Made by a program: the position numbers and the translations under genes. Positions 37,801 to 44,615 of a stretch of 64,000 nt of DNA are shown piece by piece. The notes under the pieces were generated by a model that did no database searches, had not been told where the DNA came from, and saw only the letters and a list, made by a program, of their open reading frames with translations. Location: contig JAYJMM010000089.1 of assembly GCA_037349105.1 (NCBI GenBank), positions 1,240,001-1,304,000 on the forward strand, in the 5' to 3' direction. The stretch's first letter is position 1. The number at the start of each line of letters is the position of its first letter. This DNA is from Limnomonas spitsbergensis. Lineage: Eukaryota > Chlorophyta > Chlorophyceae > Chlamydomonadales.

Positions 37801-40633
37801 CTATCTCTGGCAACGGTGGAAAGATGTGGAGAGGGAAGCCGCGACACGAGGGTCGGTGAAGGACCATGGGATGCCTCGCTTTGTTTCAACCCTAAAGACT
37901 AACTCCTGGCTGAGGCCACAGCTGGCTGCAAAGGCCTCCGCCTCAACCACCTTCTCCACCTTCGTCTCCGCCTACTCCGCGTCAGCCTCTCATTCTCCAC
38001 CACCTTCTCCACCTCCGCCTCCGTCTCCCATTCCCCCTCTCATTCGCGTCCACCTCTGCCATCTCCGCCTCTGCCACCTCGACCGCCTCCACCTCATCCT
38101 CCTCCCATCCTCATCCGCCTCTCGTCCCCATCCTTGTGCTTCCCAGATCCTAGGGCATACCAGTACAGAAGTGTGGATATAAGAGTGAAGTTGAATGTGC
38201 TGGTGGACTTGAACGGATGGCTAGCCAGGGCTTCAATTTTTTGATTCATTTCCTTGATTGCCTTCGATGGTTGCATCACACACTGCTCTTGACCGCTAAG
38301 AGGAACATGAGGGCATGAGGCATTCTCGTTTTCCTCTGCTGTGCGCCAGTATGGGGGTCTGCTCGAAATGTTGGATGCTGATTTGTGTTGCCTGCTTTCT
38401 GGCAGGTGCAGTGGCAGACGAACATCTATTACAGCGCAGGCCGTGTCGTGGTGCCTGCCCATATGGACACCTTCATCTGCCAAGCCTTTCACAAGAAGGT
38501 GGGCTGGATTAAAAATGGTGGGCAGGGGTAAAAATGATGTTGTTTGGATGTTGTGTAGATGTTGTTGTTGTGTAGATGTTGTGTGGATGTTGCGATGTTC
38601 TTCTTGTGTGGATGTTGTGTGGATGTTGCGATGTTGTTGTTGCAAGGGAAATGCAGCGATTGGTAGTTTTTTCGAAAGGCCAGACAGAGCGAACCGGTAG
38701 GCTAGACAGAACCTTGTTTGAACAGCAATGACCCCACATGGACACGCTTATCTGCCAAACCTTCCACAAGCCGGTACGCGTCGCTGGAATGGGGTCCAGG
38801 ACAAATTGGCTGTGGCTTGGAGGCTGGTTGGAGGCTGGTTGGTGGCTGGTTGGAGGCTGGTTGGAGCTAACTCGGCCACCGGACGCCCACGTGAATAAAC
38901 TTGTTAGCTAGGTCTTCCACGAGAAGGCGATTTGGGCTAGAAATGGAGTTCAGCCCTGAAACGTTAACCCTACTCTACCTTTGCTAGAGAGCGCTCAGCC
39001 CTAGACCGTTTGATCTCAACCCTGAAACATGAACCATAAGCAATTCAGAAGTAAGGAAACAGCAAAATCGGGAGTTTTAAGACCTTCTCCCCTTCTTTCA
39101 CACTCTTTTCACACTCCTTTCACTCCTTTGAAAATACGGTTGGCTGGATGCATGGACCTGTACCAGTTTCCATCCAATCCAACCATGTGGGCAGTGAATG
39201 GGTGTGTTTCATTTTATTGTACCGGTACTGAACTATTTTAAATCGATTTTCATGAACTGTCTTTTGTTGACGAAGTGTATTGTTTTTCGTTGAGTTGCAG
39301 AGGCTCCTCGAGGACTTCATGACTGAGCTTTGTGGAGACGACGGCAGGCCCGAGGGGTGTGCCCTGAGGCAGCTTCCCGTACCGCCTAGGATGTACGGAC
39401 GGACGTACCGCGATCTATTCAGCCACCTCCTCCTGTACCATCATGTGAGTTTCGTTGTTGCTGCAGTGTCAGCTCCAGTGTTTCTTATTATATTTACCAG
39501 TTCACCTACGGCAGGCCGCCCCGTGGCTGACAAAGGCCGAATTGAGATCAAACCAGGGCCGGCCTAGGACTGGTGTCCAAGGCAGTTTGGCTGGCCACAA
39601 GTGGGGCCTCTGGCTAGGGGCCAGAGTGTAGCGGACATGGAGCTGAGTCACAAAACACAAGCACAGGCCAGCACGTCCCTTCTGAATTCGATTATTTCTT
39701 TTAAGGCCGCGCAGCGCGGCGCAAACCTATCGAGCTGAGACTGTCGTGGTAGGCGGAGTGTCAGCGAGATGTGACATGCAAGGAACCACCACTGAACCAC
39801 CACTGAATCAGGCATGGCTAAATTGCTGAATTGCTTTAATTGATTTTGAAAAGGCTGCCGCCAGAGGGGGTATTGTGTGGTGCCAGGAGGTTTCTGGACA
39901 GTTGCAATCTGAATTTGAATGAGTTGCGTCACTTTCATCAGTTGCAAGTTTGTTGAAGAACACATTCGTTATCAAGAACATAAACATTAATAGATTATTG
40001 AAGAGGTGGAATTAGGAGGGGGGGCGTTTAAACTTCTGTCAGGGCTGCATCCTCAGAGTCTGGACTCTGGACCCTCATTCAAAATACATTAAACAGGGTG
40101 AATCATGATTGAATCAACGGAAGTACAAGGGGTAATCCAAGGGGGGAATTAGCTATGTGGGATGCAGAGATCCAAAGCCCGAGTTTGTTTTGGGGAGGAC
40201 CTGGCCAGAACATCGGGGGGCTGCCGGACTGCCACGATTGGGACAATCGGGACCAGACCTTGACCAGACTACGTCCCGTGGCCCAAGCAAAAGGGCTCGC
40301 TGCACCAGGCCCCCCTGGCCGGTGGCCGTGATATTCCTGAACTTTGCCTGCTCAGAAAAAAGGCTGTTCATAACCCTTCGGAATTTCTTCAGGTAGTCTA
40401 CATTGATATGTATCGTCCCAAAGCTATTGCCCCTGTCCTCGCTTCTCCAGGTGATTCCCGTTGGCCTGTTCCGTCCCAAAGCTGAAAACCCGTACTGGCG
40501 TCTCAACTACGTGGCGACCAACCCCGCATGGGCGGACATTGTAGAAGTGGGCGATCGAGTGTTTGTCTTGCGCCCTGGGGGTGAGGGCTGGCCGGCAGGC
40601 TGGCTGCAACCTGCTGTGACGTGCTGGAGGTAA
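1196..40633 (+). CDS. Slo/BK-like voltage-gated potassium channel, 25 exons
   Basis: This is a plasma-membrane K+ channel subunit with six-helix core and two cytosolic RCK gating domains. The exons I support are 1196-1879, 3085-3473, 5178-5258, 6120-6243, 7013-7075, 7978-8103, 8973-9038, 9827-9964, 10715-10776, 10912-11021, 11801-11859, 13836-13909, 14888-14997, 16347-16375, 17493-17577, 28612-28865, 31446-31640, 32013-32071, 33072-33374, 34898-35041, 35561-35729, 36974-37081, 38406-38498, 39301-39444 and 40451-40633. Phases agree at every join except the uncertain 9/10 junction, and the sum is 1284 codons including the stop, close to animal BK length. S1 lies near residues 180-200, S4 near 303-320 with five Arg at every third position, and the filter TVGYGD near 380-388. 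RCK1 follows to about residue 730, RCK2 from about 890, and GDRVFVL near the end. I see no Asp-rich calcium bowl, so calcium gating is unproven. The start codon and the last exon are the least certain parts. The family call rests on recalled alignment to BK channels. Confidence 0.82.
2035..2475 (+). repeat. 29-bp minisatellite in intron 1, about 15 copies
   Basis: The unit is cccccaaacatcaatttccc plus aagatagat, with small variants. Looser relatives (agatagatcccc) continue on both sides, from about 1930 to 2790. Confidence 0.95.
3085..3473 (+). CDS. Channel exon 2: S2 end, S3, S4 voltage sensor, S5
   Basis: The acceptor is cccccag at 3084 and the donor is GTGGGT at 3474. It reads VRLREASS, a Gly/Pro-rich loop, then S3 (FIDVLSFMPGIIEGLALLIV), S4 (RWLRVLRAMRLLRLLLL) with Arg at every third residue, and S5 (LVAGVLALMFT). 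The pattern is a classic voltage sensor, so the channel is probably depolarisation-activated. It enters in phase 0 and exits with two bases of an Ser/Arg codon completed by exon 3. Confidence 0.88.
4560..5177 (+). repeat. 98-99 bp tandem repeat of the exon 3 acceptor region
   Basis: Six copies precede exon 3. Each contains the intron end (tgctcctcccgcag) followed by the first about 33 bases of exon 3, then cctagttcttccc filler. The seventh occurrence, at 5171, continues into the real pore exon. The copies therefore repeat a functional-looking 3' splice site. Confidence 0.93.
5178..5258 (+). CDS. Channel exon 3: pore helix and start of selectivity filter
   Basis: It encodes SLIHLAEKMPWHNALYFV then ITSLTTVG, the extracellular turret and pore helix of a K+ channel. 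The donor GTGAGG follows at 5259. The intron interrupts the selectivity filter codon for Gly, between TVG and YGD. Confidence 0.93.
6120..6243 (+). CDS. Channel exon 4: filter YGD and S6
   Basis: The first base completes the filter Gly, then YGDIVAHTSMGRAVVLGM, the S6 helix (ICIGVVLIPV) and the gating linker SQLWTQLSAMR. The acceptor is tttgcag at 6119 and the donor GTGCGT at 6244. Downstream, 6330-6640 holds three decayed copies of the exon end plus donor (gccagcc, ctcagtgccatg, gtgcgtt). Confidence 0.92.
7013..7075 (+). CDS. Channel exon 5: first strand of RCK1
   Basis: A 63-base exon encodes IHSGNLRRGQPFVLLSGRV plus TE. It corresponds to the HVVVCGH strand that opens RCK1 of BK channels, although the usual GxG-type pattern reads LLSGRV here. 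Both ends are phase 0, flanked by gcgtgcag and GTGTGT. Confidence 0.75.
7978..8103 (+). CDS. Channel exon 6: RCK1
   Basis: It encodes VRAFSDMFSEF, a short linker and HLVYLGGRPSNEMLAFQ, matching the RCK1 stretch from the first helix to strand B. Phase is 0 at both ends. Four decayed copies of its 5' edge lie at about 7350, 7522, 7679 and 7871, and two copies of its 3' edge at about 8155 and 8459. Confidence 0.82.
8973..9038 (+). CDS. Channel exon 7: RCK1
   Basis: A 66-base exon reads ELHENSLSLVEGSVLSTADL then LQ. It matches the BK segment with xxFYQGSVLNPHDL. The acceptor is ctctgcag and the donor GTGGGT. Copies of the 3' edge (cagcaca..cctcctccag) recur at about 9140-9380. Confidence 0.8.
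9827..9964 (+). CDS. Channel exon 8: RCK1 core
   Basis: It encodes AALVLANRFSPDVEAEDLDV then LFRVWAIKSF and PLTVQ. This is the most recognisable RCK1 segment, matching CLILANKYCxDPxAEDxxN and the following helix of BK channels. The acceptor is tacatag and the donor GTGAGT. A 5'-edge copy lies at 9685-9745 and a 3'-edge copy at 10019-10067. Confidence 0.88.
10305..10712 (+). repeat. 24-bp repeat with a higher-order duplication, intron 8
   Basis: The unit is tgtgatgattgggtatcaca. A block with (gatt)n and tgactaggtatcacaac occurs twice, about 215 bp apart, showing duplication of a group of units. Confidence 0.92.
10715..10776 (+). CDS. Channel exon 9: RCK1 (3' boundary uncertain)
   Basis: The exon begins after tttcag with IRPNLLEETLNPYRMPGAQI, joining exon 8 in phase. 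No GT exists at a phase-0 position before an in-frame TGA at 10796. I use the GT at 10777 (phase 2), which then needs the acceptor at 10911. A retained or shifted boundary is possible. Confidence 0.5.
10912..11021 (+). CDS. Channel exon 10: RCK1 (5' boundary uncertain)
   Basis: The frame encodes ASSLAKVAPFLDPANDTIAS then TQQTRHRLLALSCVCPG, matching the BK region that leads into the GxSTL motif. The better-looking acceptors at 10852 and 10903 give phase 0 and would fit only if exon 9 ended in phase 0. The donor at 11022 (GTGCGG) is supported by its join to exon 11. Confidence 0.55.
11066..11160 (+). repeat. Dispersed repeat shared with 15950-16030
   Basis: Both loci read aagaaagaaag, ccc(c/t)gtgggaggcg-like, agttaaggaaacagcgcag and tgggccaaagccac. 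Identity is high over about 75 bases, so this is a dispersed family seen twice in channel introns. Confidence 0.8.
11801..11859 (+). CDS. Channel exon 11: GASTLLTNIL motif
   Basis: The join with exon 10 makes G-ASTLLTNILQTANTSPDLK, equivalent to the GLSTMLANLF motif of BK channels. The acceptor is caaacacag and the donor GTAAGC. Decayed 5'-edge copies lie near 11660 (gagcgtcgaccctctagcc) and a 3'-edge copy at 11968-12005. Confidence 0.74.
12571..13336. mobile_element. Non-autonomous hAT transposon (766 bp) in intron 11
   Basis: The 8-bp sequence GTGTATGA is present exactly at 12563-12570 and 13337-13344. The ends are inverted repeats beginning CAGGG(C/G)TCTACAA, with 17 of the first 20 positions matching. 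An 8-bp target duplication and CAGGG termini are hallmarks of hAT elements. No transposase is visible; the 85-codon open frame at 12852-13109 is basic and low-complexity. The element has CCGG-rich subterminal segments at both ends. Confidence 0.88.
13836..13909 (+). CDS. Channel exon 12: end of RCK1
   Basis: It reads ASAMRSEDESSPQLAGRSWL then AEYVR, corresponding to the W-x-x-x-Y stretch before GNE in BK channels. The donor is GTGAGC. Upstream, 13400-13830 contains at least five decayed copies of the acceptor region (atgtgcgacgcaggccag-like), each followed by ggttcaggat-type filler. Confidence 0.75.
14888..14997 (+). CDS. Channel exon 13: RCK1 C-lobe (GCGNELFEV)
   Basis: It encodes GCGNELFEVKAGRGLDGVPW, then TKVVLAAFMQQHILIIG, matching the GNEIYT...FVKLKLLLIAIE segment. 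The acceptor is ctccccag and the donor GTGAGC. Copies of the 5' edge (ccaggggctgt) recur from about 14110 to 14810, and copies of the 3' edge (gcagcgttcatg) to about 15290. Confidence 0.83.
16347..16375 (+). CDS. Channel exon 14: 29-nt microexon
   Basis: With one base from exon 13 it encodes G-GLRLNPLQQ, equivalent to the ILLNPxxx strand of BK channels, and it restores phase between exons 13 and 15. The acceptor is gacatcag and the donor GTATGA. From 16376 to 16640 the exon end plus donor (caacaggtatgaac) recurs about every 26 bases, roughly ten times. Confidence 0.6.
16640..17492 (+). repeat. 104-bp tandem repeat of the exon 15 acceptor region, 8 copies
   Basis: Copies start at 16661, 16765, 16869, 16973, 17077, 17181, 17285 and 17389, exactly 104 bp apart. 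Each carries ccccctgtcttgcag followed by about 37 bases of exon 15. The first differs by a single base in gagagacag. The ninth occurrence, 17493, is the real exon and diverges after ctggt. Confidence 0.97.
17493..17577 (+). CDS. Channel exon 15: end of RCK1
   Basis: It encodes IVFEGQSLLVIAGSQELANR then VSLVDVVEG, the xxEGDxLxVIA strand that closes RCK1. It is preceded by eight copies of its 5' edge and followed by about 90 copies of its 3' edge. The phase-1 donor GTGAGT at 17578 fits exon 16. Any later copy of that donor could serve instead. Confidence 0.74.
17541..26490 (+). repeat. 8.9-kb array of 96-bp units carrying acceptor and donor sites
   Basis: About 90 units derive from the 3' edge of exon 15. 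Each unit has gtctctcgtag, the 12 bases atgttgtggagg, then gtgagtggc, followed by G-rich filler. Eleven units carry an extra 23-bp gtgataacggcaaagggg segment, for example near 18085, 18495, 19285, 20590 and 24855. Marker variants (gttgtgaag then ccatctggcc then two gtttctctc units) recur as a block near 20065, 21477, 22656, 24335, 25225 and 25895, showing higher-order duplication. The array is intronic in my model. Confidence 0.97.
26540..26780 (+). repeat. TTAGGGTT-like interstitial repeats
   Basis: Short degenerate units of the type gtttagggctatattcaggg recur here. They resemble plant/algal telomere sequence (TTTAGGG) but are imperfect and sit inside an intron. Confidence 0.6.
27600..28290 (+). 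repeat. 18-bp minisatellite, about 38 copies
   Basis: The unit is agtagcagtccaggagaa with few variants (aatagc, agtggc). It lies in intron 15, after decayed 5'-edge copies of exon 16 at about 27364 and 27536. Confidence 0.95.
28612..28865 (+). CDS. Channel exon 16: acidic/Ala-rich inter-RCK linker
   Basis: It reads QKEGNLRPEDEPCVEPPWYS, then an Ala/Gln/Glu/Arg-rich helix predicted to be charged, ending DEDGWALL. The acceptor is ctctgtag, phase 1 as required by exon 15, and the donor is GTAGGT. Earlier copies of its 5' edge lie at about 27364, 27536 and 28437. It occupies the BK RCK1-RCK2 linker, which is variable in the family, so identity rests on position and phase. Confidence 0.65.
29100..31098 (+). 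repeat. 19-bp minisatellite, about 100 copies
   Basis: The unit is taaaccctgctgggtgtcc, with a recurrent C/A variant (gtcc or gtca). The array appears to grow out of larger decayed units at 28930-29150 (ctgagcaccgcc..gggtgtcc). It sits in intron 16. Confidence 0.96.
31446..31640 (+). CDS. Channel exon 17: acidic then basic linker
   Basis: It encodes LPEHASSLSEEEEDESPRQR, a Lys/Arg-rich stretch (RRKRKRL) and a Ser/Thr/Pro-rich end (SPYQSPLSKM). Both ends are phase 0; the acceptor is aaccgcag and the donor GTGAGG. A decayed 5'-edge copy occupies 31286-31365. The segment is probably a flexible, possibly phosphorylated linker; there is no domain match. Confidence 0.62.
32013..32071 (+). CDS. Channel exon 18: start of RCK2
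   Basis: It encodes EPFSGTDLSDLSDHVILCG and part of Tyr, matching the LSxHVVVCxF start of RCK2. An in-frame TAG spans the donor (GGC-TA|GTAAGA), so splicing is required to continue; exon 19 supplies the C that makes Tyr. Confidence 0.75.
32080..32715 (+). repeat. G-rich polypurine tract in intron 18
   Basis: About 630 bases are almost pure G/A with repeated ctagggagggagg, and many G runs of four or more. The G-rich strand is the coding strand, so the pre-mRNA would be G-rich and able to form quadruplexes. Confidence 0.9.
32727..32850 (+). repeat. 10-bp repeat (ggaaatgtaa) in intron 18
   Basis: About eight copies of ggaaatgta(a/t) follow the polypurine tract. They make a tyrosine/phenylalanine/serine-rich spurious frame on the minus strand. 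Confidence 0.85.
33072..33374 (+). CDS. Channel exon 19: RCK2 core
   Basis: After the shared Tyr it reads QNSFVDFARTLCAM, a His/Ala/Pro-rich insert, GLPHLVLLVPEAPDPDVLL and NTVTVVRGYPSDEDALARAN. The last part matches the xVxxxxGxPxxxxDLxRAxxxxA strand-helix of RCK2. The donor follows GCCAG at 33375. Copies of the 3' edge (gaggatgcgctggcgagg..gccaggtgcgcgatggg) recur at about 33465, 33600, 33795, 34000 and 34300. Confidence 0.8.
34340..34545 (+). repeat. Dispersed repeat family R1, near full-length copy
   Basis: It starts with catttcagctacag, contains ctggtgcagcagtttctgct and ggccgtaggccggt, and ends gttagactggagcgcact. It matches the copy at 46085-46255 (opposite strand) almost throughout about 200 bases. 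Family members occur on both strands across the window. Confidence 0.85.
34898..35041 (+). CDS. Channel exon 20: RCK2
   Basis: It encodes CLVYLASAHRPQGSS, an insert, and GAAVLADAEALQACYR, matching the CVILSANxxx...DxExIxAxL stretch of RCK2. It joins exon 19 as RAR-CLVYL. A degenerate 5'-edge copy is at 34655-34700. Confidence 0.7.
35561..35729 (+). CDS. Channel exon 21: RCK2, VVVELAFTSSVRFLQ
   Basis: It reads GENSGFAATAGASGSSRFLM then PHVVVELAFTSSVRFLQPG and ends LLLK. This aligns with PxITELVNDxNVQFLDQ of BK, which in animals precedes the calcium bowl. The Asp run is absent; PGLLLK follows. 5'-edge copies lie at 35175 and 35391 and 3'-edge copies at 36262-36330 and 36655-36730. Confidence 0.72.
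35731..36175 (+). repeat. About 68-bp tandem repeat, 6 copies, in intron 21
   Basis: Units contain gtagacaggtgc, atggggagcttatcaggg and ggtttaagggg. The first unit begins directly at the exon 21 donor (gtgggtgcatggggagctt), so the array grew from the donor region. It ends in ggga microsatellite. Confidence 0.9.
36974..37081 (+). CDS. Channel exon 22: RCK2 loop (one of several copies)
   Basis: The acceptor ctccag is followed by GESTFGLEACKVVDPGPRNS and WLQRQEVEKAAAAQGL, then GTAAGT. A second intact acceptor with FESTFGMEACK-like sequence lies at 36850-36910 but lacks a good donor. From 37140 to 37930 the 3' half (SWL-K/R-Q-E..) recurs as decayed copies. Which copy is used is inferred from the donor and phase. 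Confidence 0.5.
38406..38498 (+). CDS. Channel exon 23: RCK2, GRVVVPAHMDTFICQAF
   Basis: It encodes VQWQTNIYYSAGRVVVPAHM then DTFICQAFHKK, matching the PFAxGxxFxxSVLDSLMxxxYF helix. Phase is 0 at both ends with acceptor tctggcag and donor GTGGGC. Two decayed 3'-edge copies lie at 38735-38780 and 38885-38935. Confidence 0.7.
39301..39444 (+). CDS. Channel exon 24: RCK2 C-lobe
   Basis: It encodes RLLEDFMTELCGDD, LRQLPVPPRMYGRTYRDLFS and HLLLYHH. This matches the GDLFxxLL helix near the end of BK channels. The acceptor is gagttgcag and the donor GTGAGT. Confidence 0.78.
40451..40633 (+). CDS. Channel exon 25: C-terminal GDRVFVL motif
   Basis: It encodes VIPVGLFRPKAENPYW, NYVATNPAWADIVEVGDRVF and VLRPGG, the IPxGLYR...VxTNPxxxxxLxxGDxVFVL end of Slo channels. 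I take the in-frame TAA ending at 40633 as stop. However GTGAGG after CCTGGGG (about 40583) could be a donor, because 40640-41085 holds four decayed copies of exactly this edge. Confidence 0.75.
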   Translation: MIPVGLFRPKAENPYWRLNYVATNPAWADIVEVGDRVFVLRPGGEGWPAGWLQPAVTCWR

Positions 40634-42191
40634 CGTCTCAGCTGCATGACCGAAATGGGCGACTGAGTCTTCTCCCTCGCCTGGAGGCAAGGCTGGCCGC
40701 CGGACTAGTTGCTGCGGTGACGCGCTGGAGGTGGCGTCTCAACGACGTGGCAGAATGGAAGACCGAGTCTTCGTCATTGGCCCTTGGGGCAAACAAGGGC
40801 TGGCCGCCGGGCTGGCTGCCGCAGTGACGTGCTGGAGGCAGCGTCTCAAGTACGAGGCCGCTAACCCTGCTTGGGCAGGGTATTGTAGAGGCAGGCGATC
40901 GAGTCTTTGTCTTTTGAATCAGGAAAGAGTGCTGGCTGACGACCGGCCGGCTGGCGGGCGGGCATCCAGCCAGGACATGCTGGAGGTAGCGTGTCAACTA
41001 TGTGGCGATGACTTACCCTTGGGTCGAACTTCATCGAAGTGGGCGACCGAGTCTTCGTCCTTCGTTCTGGGATAGGGGCGAGGGCTGGCCGCCGGGCTGG
41101 CGGGTATGGGGCAGTGACATGCTATAGGCCGATGCTTCCACTTCAATGCATGCCGAGTCAATGACGTCACACCTCTGGGCCCTGCTGAAAGGCTCGGCAG
41201 CGTGGGCGCACAACAGAGAAGGTGGGAGAGGGAAACAAATGCAGGCCGAGTGGGTGGGTGTGTGGGCATAGTGTCTGCAAGTGCCACATGCTTATGCTTA
41301 GCCATGGCCACCCATCAGCCTCAGCCCACTAGATAGGGGCTGGATGCTGATAGCAATATATCGTGTGTGGGCGGAAGTATGGACGTTTGCACCCCTTGTT
41401 ACTCTATAGGTTTTACATAGGCTGACTCCCTGGCTAGATATTAGGTAGGACCCCCTAGACCCCCTGATAGCACTACCTTGGTGTCCGGTCTAAGCACTGG
41501 CTTTGCGTATGCATTGACCTTGAAAGGGACCACGGCTGATGAGTTCCTCTGAACCACTTCCCACGCATTTACATAATCGCATGCAAGCACACGCTTTGCT
41601 ATTATCTTTATCCCTTACCTTGAGATCCTTGGAAATGCTGCAACGCCCATGACAGCGATTAATGGCAATGAATGGCGCCATGAGTCTTTTTCAGCCGAAC
41701 TTGTTGATTTTTGGCAAGCTGGCGACCTTTTGAATTGCGCCATGTGTCAAATAGGCTAAGTGCCTGTTATGTTAGCACCACTGACAATCCACGGGACTTG
41801 CACGACCTTGGAGATATCTGATATAATGCATATGTTACTACGTCGTGTACAGGGTGTTTGGTAGATAGCGTACGGCAGGCCAGAGTCGGAACACTCGGTC
41901 GGAACAGGGCACAAAACCTTAAACCCTAAACCGGCCAGCTGCAGGATGGCTGGCTGCCTGGTCTAATGGTTTGTATTTTATTGCTTATTTCCTGTGGCAG
42001 AACTGATGTCACGATCAATCTGAATTATAATGCAGTTCGGATCACCGGTGAAGTTTCGTGAAGCTTGTCATGTCCAGTGGGACATCACATTTATTACATG
42101 GGGCAGGTGCCCACACACCAGTTCAAGCCTGGCTCTGGTCCATCTATTAAATAAACCAAATGGAATTTCAGAACAGCATCCGGCCTGAACA

Positions 42192-42366
42192 CTGCCGAAA
42201 CAATGCAGGCTTTGGGCACAAGATCTGAATAAACAATGCAGGCTTTGGGCACAAGATCTGAATAAACAATGCAGGCTTTGGGCACAAGATCTGAATAAAC
42301 AATGCAGGCTTTGGGCACAAGATCTGAATAAACAATGCAGGCTTTGGGCACAAGATCTGAAGAAAC
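42192..42366 (+). repeat. 33-bp tandem repeat, 5 copies
   Basis: The unit contains caatgcaggctttgggcaca and agatctgaataaa. It follows a copy of the repeat family also found at 44630 and 47480. Confidence 0.93.
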
Positions 42367-44084
42367 TCATTGCAATCTATATTCGGCCATGGAAAGGCCC
42401 CCCTCCCACCCACCCGCCCTCATTATGAGTCATGATGGGCAAGTTGTATGCTGCCATCCCGAAAAGGAATTGCATCCACTCCAACCTCACACACGACCTT
42501 AATTCGATTTAAGTCGGTATAGCAGCACAGTGAGCTCGGGGCCACAGCACAACAGCGTCCTTAACCCTCAACCCTAAAACCTGCGGGGTAGCAGGCTGGC
42601 AGCACAATTTGGGCTCAGGCCTGCAGCACCATGTGACACATGTAGGGTGTCACATGGTGCTGGGGGCAGGGGGCGGATGCTTCTCCAGAAAGGCATCGGC
42701 GGATCATCCTTTTGAATGGTACCTGCATCGCCCGTCCCCGATCAGCTTTTCCTTTGCACTCCAGAAATCCCCCATGCCGACCCCCGAGCCTGGTGAGACC
42801 TTGGCGAAAACAGCTCCTACCTAGCGGCACACGGGAAGGCGAAAAGGGGCAGTGAGTAAACAACAAGGAAGTGAAGAGGAAGGGATTCGACTGTGATCAG
42901 GGAGCAAGCAAGTAAACAGCCAGAAAGTAGATCGCAGCCAGCAAGCTAGCAAGCACGAAATGAGTGGCTAGCCTGACTGAGCCCTAGGCATGATTCATGC
43001 TCATTGAATGAGCAGCCAGGAGCCAGGTAAGGCCTTGGCAAATACCACACCCGCCTAGCGGCAGGCAGCAAGCAAGAAGTAGTAGACAATGCCCAAGTCT
43101 GCAGCATAACTTAGTTTTTGAGTGAATGTCCCAGTACCACTATGTGAAATACGGTACGTCACTCAGAATCGGTCAAATATATATCAGCCCCGTTATGCTG
43201 ATACTCTGCAGGTTGGTTAAGTTCCGGAAGCCAGCAGTTACTGAAATGCAATCTGGTGACCTATTAGATACAGACATTCTGCACGTAAGTAATGTTCAGG
43301 CCCAACAATTACTGAATGCAATCTGGTGACCAATCATGTCCCCTGCAATGCTTGGCGAAGGTAGGAACAAAATGAAAAGACCAGTTCTCAGCACACTGCG
43401 CAGGGGAGGCCCAGCACAGTGTACTCCGAATTTCGATGTTTTCCAAGTCTGTCGGACGCCAGGAAAGCGCATGGGACTGATATCTGCATGGCACTCCTGT
43501 CTGCATGGCACTCCTGTCTGCATGGCACTCCTGTCTGCATGGCACTCCTGTCTGCAATCTGCATGAAGTGCAGACCAGAAGCTCACTTCAAATAGCATAC
43601 CTGTATCATTTTATTCATTTGTGTGCAAAATCTCGTTCAAATAACGCACTGCACAAAAAGGAAACAAAAAGAAAGTATTTAATTGAAAATCAAAACGTAC
43701 AGAGAGTATACATTTTGTATTCAAAAGCTCTGAACAACACAGATAGAGCAAACGGATATTTAAATTCCACTTAAGATGCACAAAAAGGCTGAGTAATGGG
43801 TACCAATCGTCTAACTCCACAGAATAAGCTATGAGTTTGAGTTTGAGTTTTCAGAGTGCATTATATTCTTTGTATTTTGTACTGTATTTTTTTCAAAGTT
43901 CGAACATCGCTAGTTTCCTGTGATACAGTTTTCTACTTCGCTCACCTGATCGGCGTATCGTTTTTTGTGCGAACGGTCGTCAAACAAGACAATGCAGGGC
44001 CAGGCTGGGGAGCTGAAGTAGGAGGCGATGGGCCGCAGTTCGTTTCTCTTGTCACCCGGCCCGTACTGGAGGACAGAAAAATTG

Positions 44085-44580
44085 TAGGGGGGAGGGAGAG
44101 GGGGGAGGGGGGAGGAGGGAAGGGGGATGGGAGAGGGGGATGGGAAAGGGGGGGAGAGGATGGGGAGGGAAAGGGGTGGGTGGAAGGGTGGGAGAGGATG
44201 GGGAGGGAAGGGGGGGAAAGGGTGGGAGAGGATGGGGAGGGAAGGAGGGGGGGAAGGGTGGGAGAGGATGGGGAGGGAAGGGGGGGAAAGGGGGGGAGAG
44301 GATGGGGAGGGAAGGGGGGGGGGGGAAGGGGGGGAATGGGGAGGGAAGGGGGGGAGAGGGGGGCAAAGTGGGGGAGAGGATGGGGAGGGAAAGGGGGGGA
44401 GAGGATGGGGAGGGAAGGGGGGGGGGGAGGGGGGGAAAGGGGGGGAGAGGATGGGGAGGGAAAGGGTGGGAGAGGATGGGGAGGGAAAGGGGGGGGGGGG
44501 TAAATGGAGGGAGAGGAAGGGGAGGGAGGGGGGGGGGGGAGGGAGGAAGGGAGGGAGGGGAAAGGGTGTGAGAGAGGATG
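44085..44580 (+). repeat. Second G-rich polypurine tract
   Basis: Repeats of gagaggatggggagggaa with long G runs. It creates glycine/arginine-rich and proline-rich frames that are not genes. Confidence 0.9.
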
Positions 44581-44615
44581 GGAAGAGTAGGCCAGCTCTT
44601 CATTATCATCATGCT

